A stretch of 41,331 bases of DNA from CAYUIG01 sp964444685 (GTDB lineage: Bacteria > Gemmatimonadota > Gemmatimonadetes > Longimicrobiales > RSA9): assembly GCA_964444685.1 (NCBI GenBank), contig CAYUIG010000031.1, positions 1 through 41,331 on the forward strand, read 5' to 3'. Made by a program: the position numbers and the translations under genes. How positions within the stretch are numbered: position 1 is the first letter of the stretch; each line of letters begins with the position of its first letter. Positions 1 through 7,752 of the stretch are shown here, in pieces. The notes beneath the pieces are model-generated. The model did not search any database. It had not been told where the DNA came from and was given only the letters and a program-made list of their open reading frames with translations.

Positions 1-1386
1 GTCATCCCGCTGCCCGGGCTGGCGCCGGAAGCCCGCAGGACGGCGGCGGTCGCGCTGCTGATGGCGCTCTGGTGGATGACGGAGGCGCTGCCGCTGGCGG
101 TCACGGCGCTCGTGCCGCTGGTGCTCTTCCCGGTGCTGGGGCTGCGCTCGCCGGGGGAGGCGGCGTCGCCCTACGCAAACCCGGTCATCTTCCTCTTCCT
201 TGGCGGGTTCGTCCTCGCGCTGGCAATGGAGCGCTGGCACCTGCACCGGCGCGTCGCACTCGCGATCGTGGCTGCGGTCGGCACGAAGCCGCAGTCGCTG
301 GTACTCGGCTTCATGCTGGCCACCGCGTTCGTGAGCATGTGGGTGTCGAACACCGCGACCGCGGCGATGATGACGCCGATCGCCATCGCGATCGCGGAGC
401 TGCTCAGGCCCGATGACCACAACGAGCCCTTTCCGTTCGGGACCGCGCTCCTGCTGGGCGTGGCCTACTCCGCGACGATCGGCGGCATCGCCACGCTGAT
501 CGGCACGCCGCCGAACGCGGTGTTCGCAGCGGCGGCCCGTGAGCTCCTCGGCCGCTCCGTCACGTTCACGGAATGGCTGCTGATCGGCCTGCCGTTCGCG
601 CTCATCATGCTGCCGATCGCATGGGCGCTGCTGGTCTTCGTTCTCTACCGCCCCGGCCCGCTGGGAGCCGGCGCCGCCGAAGCGCTCGCGGAGCAGCGAC
701 ACAGCCTCGGCCCGATGAGCCGCGGCGAGCGCACGACCGCAGCGGTGTTCGCGTTCATGGTGCTGGGCTGGCTGCTGCGCGAGCCGAAAGTGCTGGGCGC
801 CGTGACGATCCCCGGGATCGCGAGCTTCGCACCCGGAGTCGACGACTCGACGATCGCAATCGCCGGCGCACTCGCACTCTTCCTCCTCCCGACCGACCGG
901 CAGGGGACACGCGTACTCGACTGGGGCGCCACGCGCGACCTCCCCTGGGGCGTCCTCCTCCTCTTCGGCGGCGGTCTCTCCCTCGCCGCTGCCTTCGAGT
1001 CGAGCGGCCTCACCGCCGCGATCGGCAGCGGTGTCGCGGGCCTCGGCGGCCTCCCGCCCGTGCTGCTGCTGGCCATCGTGGCCGCGGTGTTCGTCTACCT
1101 GTCCGAGCTGGCGTCCAACACCGCGATCGCCGCCATGGCCATGCCCCTCCTCGCCGCGGCCGCCGCCGGCATCGACATGCGACCCGTCGTCCTCATGGCC
1201 ACCGGCGCGATCGCGTCCTCCGCGGCGTTCATGCTTCCGGTGGGAACGCCGCCGAATGCGATCGTCTTCGGGAGCGGCTACATCTCGATGCGGGAAATGG
1301 TGAGGGCGGGGTTCCTGCTGAATCTCGTCTCGATCGCGCTGACGGTCGTGCTCGCTTTGCTGGTTATTCCGAGAGTGCTCGGCTAG
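1..1386 (+). CDS. DASS/SLC13-family sodium-coupled anion permease (5' truncated by window edge)
   Basis: This is the C-terminal part of a divalent anion:sodium symporter that imports dicarboxylates, sulfate or similar anions across the inner membrane. The reading frame is open from base 1, so the ATG at 61 is internal and the true start lies before the window. Two SNT signatures are visible, WVSNTATAAMM in the first half and LASNTAIAAMA in the second. Each is paired with a G-T-P-P-N-A loop (ATLIGTPPNA and PVGTPPNAI). These are the duplicated substrate/sodium-binding hairpins of the VcINDY fold. The rest is a run of hydrophobic helices. The family is clear but the substrate cannot be told. No terminator was seen; a palindromic repeat element follows the stop. 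Confidence 0.9.
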   Translation, partial: VIPLPGLAPEARRTAAVALLMALWWMTEALPLAVTALVPLVLFPVLGLRSPGEAASPYANPVIFLFLGGFVLALAMERWHLHRRVALAIVAAVGTKPQSLVLGFMLATAFVSMWVSNTATAAMMTPIAIAIAELLRPDDHNEPFPFGTALLLGVAYSATIGGIATLIGTPPNAVFAAAARELLGRSVTFTEWLLIGLPFALIMLPIAWALLVFVLYRPGPLGAGAAEALAEQRHSLGPMSRGERTTAAVFAFMVLGWLLREPKVLGAVTIPGIASFAPGVDDSTIAIAGALALFLLPTDRQGTRVLDWGATRDLPWGVLLLFGGGLSLAAAFESSGLTAAIGSGVAGLGGLPPVLLLAIVAAVFVYLSELASNTAIAAMAMPLLAAAAAGIDMRPVVLMATGAIASSAAFMLPVGTPPNAIVFGSGYISMREMVRAGFLLNLVSIALTVVLALLVIPRVLG

Positions 1387-1400
1387 GGCTGCGAACGGCA

Positions 1401-1497
1401 TTCACCGCAGAGCCGCAGAGGGCGCTGAGCCCCACCCCGCCTTATTCACAAATTCATTTCCCGCAGTTCTCCGCGTGCTCTGCGCCTCTGTGGTGAA
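1401..1497. repeat. Imperfect palindromic dispersed element, copy 1
   Basis: The left arm (1401-1429) begins TTCACCGCAGAG and the right arm (1469-1497) ends GCCTCTGTGGTGAA. The reverse complement of the left arm matches the right arm at about 24 of 29 positions, around a roughly 39-bp centre. A second copy with the same arms lies at 14954-15078. It fills the gap between the convergent permease and amidohydrolase genes, where a hairpin could also act as a terminator. Confidence 0.7.
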
Positions 1498-1505
1498 TTT
1501 GAAGT

Positions 1506-3185
1506 TCACTTCGAATACACCACCTCGCCTCCAACCACCGTGATGTCGACCTGCGTCTCGAGCAGTGCATCCGGAGGCGCGGAGAGGATGTCGCTCGAGA
1601 GCACGACGAGGTCGGCGAGCATGCCGCGCGTGAGCGTACCGAGCTGCGCTTCCACGAATGCGCCGTACGCATTCGCCGATGTGTAGGCGCGCAGCGCTTC
1701 CTCGACGGTGATCTTCTGGTCGGGGACCCAGCCGCCGGGGTTGGCGCCGTCGATCGTCTGGCGCGTGACGGCGGCGTGGATGCCGAGGAGGGGATCGAGA
1801 GGTGCGACGGTCCAGTCGCTGCCGAACATCAGACGCGCGCCCGCATCGAGCAGAGAACGGAACGCATAGGTCGTCTGGATCCGGACGGGGCCGATGCGCT
1901 TCTCCGCCCAGCGGCCGTCATCGGCGGCGTGATACGGCTGCATCGACGGCAGCACACCCAGCGCCGCGAACCGCTCGATCGCGTCGCGCGTGAGGTGCTG
2001 CGCGTGCTCGATGCGGAAGCGGCGGTCACGCGGGCCGTTGATCTCGATCGCGGACTCATAGACATCGAGCAGCCAGTCGTTGGCGGCATCACCGATGGCG
2101 TGCACCGCGACGTTCAATCGGGCGGAGTCGGCGCTGACGATGGCGCGTCGCAACGCTGCGGTATCGGTCACCATGAGACCGGAGGTGTGCGGCGCGTCGG
2201 CGTAGGGCTCGTGGAACCACGCGGTGGTCGAGCCGAGCGAACCGTCGACGAATCCCTTCAGTCCGCCCCAGCGCAATTGATCATCCCCGTAGCCTTCGCT
2301 GGCTACGAGATCGGCGAGCCGCGGCCAGGTGTCGATGGGCACGAGCGAGTAGATGCGCATGCGCAGCCGGTCCGCATCGTGTGCGCGCCGGTACGTCGCG
2401 AGATCGTCCCAGCTCCCCATGTCATGCACCATCGTGACGCCGTGCGAGAGCGCATGCGCCTGGGCGCGCTCGAGCGCGGCGTCGCGCTCGTCGTCCGATG
2501 GCGATGGGATCAGCCGCGCGACCAGATCCATGGCCGCGTCCTTGAGCACGCCCGTCGGCTCACCCGTAGCGGGGTCGCGCACGATCTCGCCGCCGGGCGG
2601 GTCGGGCGTGTCGCGCGTGATGCCGGCGCGCTCGAGCGCCCACGAGTTGGCCAGGGCCATGTGCCCGTCGAGGCGGTTCACGAAGACGCCGCGATCGGAG
2701 GTGAGCGAGTCGATCCACTCGCGCCGCGGGAGCGGCGCGCCCGGCCACAGCTCGTGGTCCCAGTCGCCGCCCAGGATCCACCGCTCGGCAGGAAGGTCGG
2801 CCGCGAACGAACCGATCCGGCGCGCGAACTCCTCGGGCGAGGCCGCGTCGCGCAGGTCGACACTGGCGAGCTGGAAGCCGCCGCTCATGAAGTGGGTGTG
2901 ATCGTCGGCAAAGCCCGGGACGACGAGCCGCCCCGCGAGATCGAGGACCTGCGTCCGCCGGCCGGTCACACCTTCGGCGGCGGCCGCACTCCCGACCAGG
3001 ATCACGCGGCCATCGCGGATGGCGATGGCATCGGCGATCGAATCGCCGGGGACACCGGTCCAGACGCGACCGTTGGTCAGTACGAGGTCGGCATCGCCGG
3101 CCGCGCCTGCGCACGACGCCGTCGCCAGCGTCCCGATTAGGAGACGCGCGATCGTCCTCGAGGCGCGACGGGAGGCGCATCGCAT
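1506..3185 (-). CDS. Amidohydrolase family 3 (YtcJ-like), exported or lipid-anchored
   Basis: This is a metal-dependent amidohydrolase of the YtcJ branch, about 559 residues, the usual family length. Visible metal and active-site elements run in order: a DDHTHF motif after the small beta domain (VLDLAGRLVVPGF), GLKGFVDGSLGS, AVHAIGDAAND, RIEHAQHL, and a late MFGSDWTVAPL with the conserved aspartate. The N-terminus has arginines followed by LLIGTLATASC, so a signal peptide or weak lipobox is likely; mature sequence begins near the NGRVWTG strand. I chose ATG 3185. ATG 3203 is equally possible, and neither has a strong ribosome site; the longer frame to 3284 adds unlikely residues. The substrate is unknown, as for most family members. 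It converges with the permease gene. Confidence 0.88.
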   Translation of the reverse strand: MRCASRRASRTIARLLIGTLATASCAGAAGDADLVLTNGRVWTGVPGDSIADAIAIRDGRVILVGSAAAAEGVTGRRTQVLDLAGRLVVPGFADDHTHFMSGGFQLASVDLRDAASPEEFARRIGSFAADLPAERWILGGDWDHELWPGAPLPRREWIDSLTSDRGVFVNRLDGHMALANSWALERAGITRDTPDPPGGEIVRDPATGEPTGVLKDAAMDLVARLIPSPSDDERDAALERAQAHALSHGVTMVHDMGSWDDLATYRRAHDADRLRMRIYSLVPIDTWPRLADLVASEGYGDDQLRWGGLKGFVDGSLGSTTAWFHEPYADAPHTSGLMVTDTAALRRAIVSADSARLNVAVHAIGDAANDWLLDVYESAIEINGPRDRRFRIEHAQHLTRDAIERFAALGVLPSMQPYHAADDGRWAEKRIGPVRIQTTYAFRSLLDAGARLMFGSDWTVAPLDPLLGIHAAVTRQTIDGANPGGWVPDQKITVEEALRAYTSANAYGAFVEAQLGTLTRGMLADLVVLSSDILSAPPDALLETQVDITVVGGEVVYSK

Positions 3186-3367
3186 TTCGCAACGATTTGT
3201 CATTTCGCGAGGCTGTTGTTCGTTGTATATGCAGAGTGTTACGGCGCGCGACGCTCTCGCAATTTCCCACATCAAAGGGGGCATGGAACGTGCGAACCGC
3301 AGACGCCGGCCCGGGCGTTCAGCGGGCAGCTCCGTTGACCCCTCGAAAGGAGGCCCCTATCCGCGCC

Positions 3368-3523
3368 TTGAGTGTGAGTCTGTTGGCCGTTGCCGCTATC
3401 GCGGCGAGCCTCCTCCTCACGAGAAATCGTCAGGAGAGGCATCCCTCCGGCGCTCTGGTGCCGGCGGGCGGGGAACTGCCGGCGGGGCAGCCACTCGACG
3501 CCATCCGCGCCGCCGGCCTGTAG
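3368..3523 (+). CDS. Possible small single-pass membrane protein (about 51 aa)
   Basis: A perfect Shine-Dalgarno AAAGGAGG at 3346-3353 stands before a short frame. From TTG 3368 it reads a hydrophobic segment (LLAVAAIAASLLL), then a basic patch (TRNRQERH) and a proline/glycine-rich tail ending AIRAAGL at the stop 3521-3523. The Shine-Dalgarno to TTG spacing of 14 nt is long, GTG 3374 is further away, and the nearer ATC at 3359 would be an unusual start, so the start is uncertain. A terminator-like hairpin follows at 3550-3580. No homologous family is recognised. The good ribosome site, the hydrophobic segment and the hairpin are the only support. Confidence 0.4.
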   Translation: MSVSLLAVAAIAASLLLTRNRQERHPSGALVPAGGELPAGQPLDAIRAAGL

Positions 3524-3549
3524 CAAACAGCACCGCGGATGCGTCCTGG

Positions 3550-3580
3550 GGGCGCGTCACCTCGCGTGGGTGACGCGCCC
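3550..3580. terminator. Strong hairpin between convergent genes, likely bidirectional terminator
   Basis: A 12-bp perfect stem (GGGCGCGTCACC with GGTGACGCGCCC) closes a 7-nt loop. It lies between the small plus-strand frame ending at 3523 and the ferredoxin gene ending at 3589 on the minus strand. There is no long T-run on either side, so efficiency is uncertain. Confidence 0.6.
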
Positions 3581-3588
3581 TTCGACAT

Positions 3589-3825
3589 CTACGTGCCGAA
3601 GTGGGCGCGATTCTTCTCGATGTAGTTGGTCCACTCCGGCGGGACGTCGGTGTCGGGGAAGATGGCGGTGACGGGGCACTCGGGCTCGCACGCGCCGCAG
3701 TCGATGCACTCGTCCGGATGGATGTAGTACTGGTCCTCGCCCTCGTAGATGCAGTCGACGGGGCAGACCTCCACGCAGCTCGCGTCCTTCGTGCCGATAC
3801 AGGGCTCGGCTATGATGTAAGGCAT
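3589..3825 (-). CDS. fdxA: Seven-iron (3Fe-4S/4Fe-4S) ferredoxin, FdxA type
   Basis: This is a small cytoplasmic electron carrier of 78 residues. Cysteines fall at 9, 17, 21, 25, 40, 43, 46 and 50, the same spacing as Azotobacter-type 7Fe ferredoxin (8/16/20/24 and 39/42/45/49). The first half has VEVCPVDCIYEG and the second DECIDCGACEPECPV. By family knowledge, Cys9, 17, 21 and 50 would hold the 3Fe-4S cluster and the others the 4Fe-4S cluster. ATG 3825 follows the upstream stop by only 3 nt, and the Shine-Dalgarno GAGG overlaps that stop, so translation is coupled. It is the last gene of the LdcA-PduO-HD operon, so it may supply reducing power for cobalamin adenosylation; that link is inference. 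Confidence 0.93.
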   Translation of the reverse strand: MPYIIAEPCIGTKDASCVEVCPVDCIYEGEDQYYIHPDECIDCGACEPECPVTAIFPDTDVPPEWTNYIEKNRAHFGT

Positions 3826-3828
3826 CCG

Positions 3829-4482
3829 TTACCTCGGATCGTCGTTTCCGGCTGTAGCATCTGGAAGGTGCAATCGGCCTTCCGCGCTGGCAAGCCGAAT
3901 GCCCAGCCGTCGGCGTGAAAAAGCCTCCGCCCAGCGCCGCAGCCGCCGCCCCAGCGCCGGCTCCCACCGCTCCGCAACCGGCAGGTCCGCGTTCGTCACC
4001 GAGCTGTGCAGATCCCGCCACCCCGCGGGGTCGCGGAAGTGGAGGTGGCGGGCATGGTCGAGGCGTTCGGCCAGTGCGACCCGGCGCGCGTCGTCGCCGG
4101 CAATGACCAGCGCCTCGCGGCGCGCCTCGGGATCCGCGTCCGGCGGCGGCAGCTCATCGAGCAGTCCAGCCACCCGCTCACCCGCCAGGTCACGGGCTTC
4201 AGCAGCGGTGAACCCCAGAGCCGGGTCCACTGAATCCAGCAGCAGCGCCGCGGCCAGCACATCCGCGTCCCGGACACCCGCGTCCTCGATCAGGATCAGC
4301 GCGCTGCGTGCAGGGTGAAGGTAGTCCGGATGGTCCTCCTCCATGCCCGCATCGGCACGCCGCCCGAGCGCACCGAGCAGGAGCGCGCGCAACAGCTCAC
4401 ACGCGTTGTCGTCGATCCCGGCGAACGAAGCCTCCCGCACGAGGCGCTCGGCCATCGCATCGCCGCGGCGGACATCGTTCAC
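3829..4482 (-). CDS. SpoT/MESH1-like HD-domain protein with degenerate HD motif
   Basis: About 217 residues. It aligns by eye with the (p)ppGpp-hydrolase HD domain of RelA/SpoT: YLHPARSALILIEDAG matches the first helix with its histidine (His56), and ADVLAAALLLDSVDP matches the AALLHDVVED segment, with the HD histidine replaced by leucine (Leu82-Asp83). RRVALAERLDHARHL matches the later LIKLADRLHNMRTL helix. One metal ligand is therefore lost, so hydrolase activity is doubtful. The start is GTG 4482, whose bases overlap the TGA stop of the adenosyltransferase gene (GTGA). ATG 4455 is an alternative without a ribosome site. No catalytic RelA synthetase domain is present. The function is unknown; a nucleotide-binding or regulatory role is possible. 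Confidence 0.75.
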   Translation of the reverse strand: MNDVRRGDAMAERLVREASFAGIDDNACELLRALLLGALGRRADAGMEEDHPDYLHPARSALILIEDAGVRDADVLAAALLLDSVDPALGFTAAEARDLAGERVAGLLDELPPPDADPEARREALVIAGDDARRVALAERLDHARHLHFRDPAGWRDLHSSVTNADLPVAERWEPALGRRLRRWAEAFSRRRLGIRLASAEGRLHLPDATAGNDDPR

Positions 4483-5033
4483 CGGTCCAGCGGTTCCCAC
4501 CGCGTCTCCCGAGTCCCCGCACGATGATTGGCCAGGCGTGCGAGCACGAAGAGGAGGTCGGAGAGCCGGTTGAGATAGGAGAGGATCGCGGGGTCCACGG
4601 CGTCGGCAGCGGCGAGCGCCACGACCGCGCGCTCCGCGCGACGGCACACCGTGCGCGACAGGTGCAGCGCTGCGCCGCCCGCGGGACCGCCAGGCAGGAT
4701 GAAGGAGCGCAGCTCGGGCAGCTCGGCGGTGGCCGCATCGATGCGCCGCTCCATGACCGTGATCCGTTCGGCCGGCAGTGGCGGCAGCTCCACGCGTTCG
4801 CGCTTCTGCGGCGGCGTGGCGAGGTGCGCGCCGATGGCGAAGAGGTCGGCCTGCACGCTCTCGAGGAATCCGCTGATGTCTTCATCCTCGAGCTGGCTGA
4901 TCGTCCAGCCGATGAACGCGTTCAGCTCATCCACCTCGCCGTACGCTGCAACGCGCACGTGAGACTTCGGTACCCGGCCGCCGCCGAACAGGCCGGTCTC
5001 ACCGGCGTCGCCCCGCTTCGTGTAGATCTTCAT
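4479..5033 (-). CDS. pduO: Cob(I)yrinic acid a,c-diamide/cob(I)alamin adenosyltransferase, PduO type
   Basis: This enzyme transfers the adenosyl group of ATP to reduced cobalamin to make coenzyme B12. At 184 residues it has the usual PduO/MMAB length. The N-terminal ATP loop is KIYTKRGDAGETGLFGGGRVPK, then VAAYGEVDELNAFIG. The C-terminal helices carry GGPAGGAALHLSRTVCRRAERAVV and ILSYLNRLSDLLFVLARLAN, with the conserved arginine and asparagine-rich helix of the family. ATG 5033 overlaps the upstream carboxypeptidase stop by 4 bp (ATGA). The downstream ferredoxin would fit a need for cob(I)alamin reduction, but this is context only. The family call is secure. Confidence 0.95.
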   Translation of the reverse strand: MKIYTKRGDAGETGLFGGGRVPKSHVRVAAYGEVDELNAFIGWTISQLEDEDISGFLESVQADLFAIGAHLATPPQKRERVELPPLPAERITVMERRIDAATAELPELRSFILPGGPAGGAALHLSRTVCRRAERAVVALAAADAVDPAILSYLNRLSDLLFVLARLANHRAGTRETRWEPLDR

Positions 5034-5944
5034 CGCACCGCCGCCTCGGTTATGGACAGCCGGCCGTCATCGGCGCGCAGCTCGGCCGCGACGCCGATCG
5101 GCAGCGTCCAGTTGTCGGGCACGTGGCCGATCGGCGCACCCGCGATCGCGGGGACGCCCAGCTCGTGCGCGAACTCCTCGAGTACATCCATGACTTCCGC
5201 ATCGCCATCCTCGGGCGCTTCCGTGAAGCGGCCCAGCACGAGCCCCTGCACACCATCGAGACAGCCCGAAAGGCGAAGCTGGGTCAAGGCGCGGTCCACG
5301 CGGTATGCGGGCTCGCCAACCTCCTCGAGGAACAGGATCGCGCCGTGCGCGTCGAGTCCGCACGTGGTCCCGCACGCCGACGCCAGCAGCGAGAGGTTGC
5401 CGCCCGCGAGCGGGCCGCGCGCCGTACCGGGAACGAGCGTCACCGGGGGATCGGACGCGTCGACGGGGAGCTCGCCGGGCGGCGTCGCATGGAAGAGAAC
5501 GCGGCGGAAACATTCTTCTGCGAGCGGGGGGAAGTCACCGCCCGCGTGCGGGCCGTGGAAAGAAACCAGGTGCGCGCGCGAAAAGGCGAGGTGGAGCGCG
5601 GTGTTGTCGCTGAATCCGATGTACGCCTTCGGCCGCGCCACGAGCGGCGCCGGGTCGAGGGCGTGCAGCAGGCGCATGGTGCCGTAACCGCCGCGCAGCG
5701 CCCAGATCGCGTCAATGTCCGGGTCCTGCATGGCATGTGTGAGGTCGGCCAGGCGCAGTTCGTCGGTGCCGGCAAGGAATCGGTGCCGCTCGCGGACGGA
5801 TGCGCCGGGCACCGAGACGAGGCCGAGCGCCTCGCAGCGGGCCAGCGCCGTACTGATTCGTTCCTCGGTGACGGGGCCGGCGGGTGCGATCAGCGCCACC
5901 CGCGCGCCGGGACGGAGCCGTTCGGGCTTGAGCATTCCGTGCAT
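5030..5944 (-). CDS. ldcA: LD-carboxypeptidase (peptidase S66, muramoyltetrapeptide carboxypeptidase)
   Basis: This enzyme removes the terminal D-Ala from murein tetrapeptides during peptidoglycan recycling and usually acts in the cytoplasm. About 304 residues. The nucleophile Ser112 lies in YIGFSDNTALHL, the glutamate in ILFLEEVGEPAYRVDR (about residue 207-208), and His274 in APIGHVPDNWTLPIG. ALRGGYGTMRLL is the other S66 signature. There is no signal peptide. The start is ATG 5944 or ATG 5935 (MHGM); both have weak ribosome sites. It is the first gene of a four-gene coupled operon with PduO, the HD-like protein and ferredoxin, an unusual company for a murein enzyme. Confidence 0.93.
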   Translation of the reverse strand: MHGMLKPERLRPGARVALIAPAGPVTEERISTALARCEALGLVSVPGASVRERHRFLAGTDELRLADLTHAMQDPDIDAIWALRGGYGTMRLLHALDPAPLVARPKAYIGFSDNTALHLAFSRAHLVSFHGPHAGGDFPPLAEECFRRVLFHATPPGELPVDASDPPVTLVPGTARGPLAGGNLSLLASACGTTCGLDAHGAILFLEEVGEPAYRVDRALTQLRLSGCLDGVQGLVLGRFTEAPEDGDAEVMDVLEEFAHELGVPAIAGAPIGHVPDNWTLPIGVAAELRADDGRLSITEAAVR

Positions 5945-6041
5945 GGCGGCAAGGTAGCCGCGGCCGGGCCGGAAACGAAGGAGTCGCGGCGTGCGCGGGC
6001 GCCGGTTATGTTGCCGGTGTACCCTCGACCGGAGCGGGCCG

Positions 6042-6458
6042 ATGGACGCGCATGTGGAAGCGAACCGGCTGTACTGGGAGAGTGATGCGTCGGTCGCGGA
6101 TATCGCGAACCGGCTCGAGCTGTCCCGGCGCGCACTGTACGACGCGGTGCGCCCGCTCCCCGCGGGCGAGCGATGCGCGGACTGCGGCGGCGAGCTGGCC
6201 TGGGCCAACCGCTCCGCGCGCGCGGCCGGCACCGCCATCTGTCTCTCCTGCGGCGCCACGCGCGAGATCCGCAGCGATCACGGCATGGACGTGGACGGCG
6301 CCCGCGAGGCGTACATCGCACGCGCGGATGCCCGCGCGGTCGATGGCATGCGCGACGATGGCGGACGTGGCCGCCGCGCCACCATCCTCGGCGGCGTCGC
6401 GATCGGCGCGGTCGCGCTCGGCGCCGTGGCCGCCGTGATCGCGCTGCGCCGCGACTGA
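6042..6458 (+). CDS. HTH plus zinc-ribbon plus C-terminal membrane-anchor protein
   Basis: A 138-residue protein starting at ATG 6042 with GGAG 7 nt upstream. Residues 8-40 (YWESDASVADIANRLELSRRALYD) resemble a helix-turn-helix of the resolvase/transposase kind. Residues about 45-75 hold two Cys-x2-Cys pairs (CADCGG and CLSCGA), a zinc ribbon. The C-terminus (ATILGGVAIGAVALGAVAAVIAL) is one membrane helix ending in arginines. It could be a membrane-tethered DNA-binding regulator. It is encoded 1 nt before the aminotransferase start and is probably co-transcribed with it. No named family is recognised; the domain reading is mine. Confidence 0.75.
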   Translation: MDAHVEANRLYWESDASVADIANRLELSRRALYDAVRPLPAGERCADCGGELAWANRSARAAGTAICLSCGATREIRSDHGMDVDGAREAYIARADARAVDGMRDDGGRGRRATILGGVAIGAVALGAVAAVIALRRD

Positions 6459-6459
6459 C

Positions 6460-7752
6460 GTGATCGGGCCGCCGCCGGGCGACGCGCTGCCGCTCCTGCG
6501 CACGCCCGTCCCCGGCCCCGCTTCCCGCGCCCTCGCCGAGCGGCTCGCACGCGTCGAGTCCCGCAACATCACACGCATCTCACCCGACGGTCCCGTCGTG
6601 TGGACCGCTGCGCGCGGCGCCAACGTCACCGACGCCGACGGCAACATCTTCATCGATCTGACCGCTGGCTTCGGGGTCTCCGCCGCCGGCCATGCGACGT
6701 CGGACGTCGCACGTGCGGTGTCCGATCAGATCGCGCGGCTGCCGCACGCTCTCGGCGACGTGCACCCCGCCGACGTGAAGGTGCGTTTGCTCGAACGACT
6801 CACTTCGATTGCGCCTGACGGTCTGGAGGTCGGCATCCTCGGAAGTGCGGGCGCCGAAGCGGTCGAGGCGGTTCTAAAGACGGCCGTGATCAAGACCGGC
6901 CGGCCGGGCATCATCGCGTTCGAAGGTGCGTACCACGGCCTCACGTACGGCGCACTCGCGTGCACGTTCGATGCGCACTTCCGCGCGCCGTTCGTCTCGC
7001 AGCTCTTCGATGGCGTGCGCTTCGCACCGTTTCCGCTTTCCGAGTCCGAGGTTGCATCCGCGCTCGCGCGCGTACGAGAGATGATCACGGATGATGTCGG
7101 TGTCGTGCTGATCGAACCGGTGCAGGGCCGCGGCGGACTGCGTGTTGCACCCGATGCGTTTCTGCGTGCACTGCGCGAGCTGTGTGATGGTGAATCGACA
7201 CTGCTCGCGTTCGACGAGGTCTACACCGGAATCGGACGCACGGGGAAGTGGTTCGCGTGCGAGCACTCAGCTGTCACACCGGATCTGATCGCAGTAGGGA
7301 AGGCGCTGGGCGGTGGACTCCCGTTGAGCGCCGCGCTCGGCACGCGCGAGGTGATGGACGCATGGCCGGTATCGACGGGCGAGGCGATACACACGAGCAC
7401 GTTCCTGGGGAATCCGGTCGCGTGTGCGGCTGCGCTGGCGCAGCTCGACGCCATCGAACGACAGGGTCTGATCGAACGTGCGGCGGATCTGGGCCGGTAT
7501 ATTCGTCAGCGGACGGAGTCGTGGGTCGAACGCGGGCTCGCGGACGAAGCGCGCGGGATCGGTCTGCTCCAGGGTGTGCGCGTGTCGCCGGCGTCGCGCG
7601 GCATCGAGGTCGCCGATCGAGTGTTGAGGGAGGGTGTGCTGCTCGTGACGGAATCCTTCACCGGCGACGTGCTCGCGATCACACCGCCCGCGGTGATCAC
7701 GATCGAGCAGCTCGACTTCGCGCTCGATCGGATCGAGGAGGCGCTCGCATAG
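6460..7752 (+). CDS. Class III PLP-dependent aminotransferase (4-aminobutyrate/ornithine type)
   Basis: A 430-residue cytosolic aminotransferase of the GabT/ArgD fold. The PLP lysine is Lys281 in AVGKALGGGLPLS, and the aspartate pairing with the pyridine nitrogen is Asp252 in LLAFDEVYTGIGRTG. GSAGAEAVEAVLK binds cofactor phosphate and EGAYHGLTYG holds the stacking aromatic. The start is GTG 6460, one base after the upstream stop; it lacks a clear Shine-Dalgarno, so re-initiation is likely. The substrate cannot be fixed: GABA, ornithine, lysine or diaminobutyrate are all possible. Its TAG abuts directly the stop codon of the convergent gene at 7753, leaving no intergenic base. Confidence 0.9.
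   Translation: MIGPPPGDALPLLRTPVPGPASRALAERLARVESRNITRISPDGPVVWTAARGANVTDADGNIFIDLTAGFGVSAAGHATSDVARAVSDQIARLPHALGDVHPADVKVRLLERLTSIAPDGLEVGILGSAGAEAVEAVLKTAVIKTGRPGIIAFEGAYHGLTYGALACTFDAHFRAPFVSQLFDGVRFAPFPLSESEVASALARVREMITDDVGVVLIEPVQGRGGLRVAPDAFLRALRELCDGESTLLAFDEVYTGIGRTGKWFACEHSAVTPDLIAVGKALGGGLPLSAALGTREVMDAWPVSTGEAIHTSTFLGNPVACAAALAQLDAIERQGLIERAADLGRYIRQRTESWVERGLADEARGIGLLQGVRVSPASRGIEVADRVLREGVLLVTESFTGDVLAITPPAVITIEQLDFALDRIEEALA

Noticed and set aside
3186..3284. N-terminal extension of the amidohydrolase to 3284
   Set aside because: It would place about 33 extra residues before the signal-like segment; starts at 3185 or 3203 give a normal export signal.
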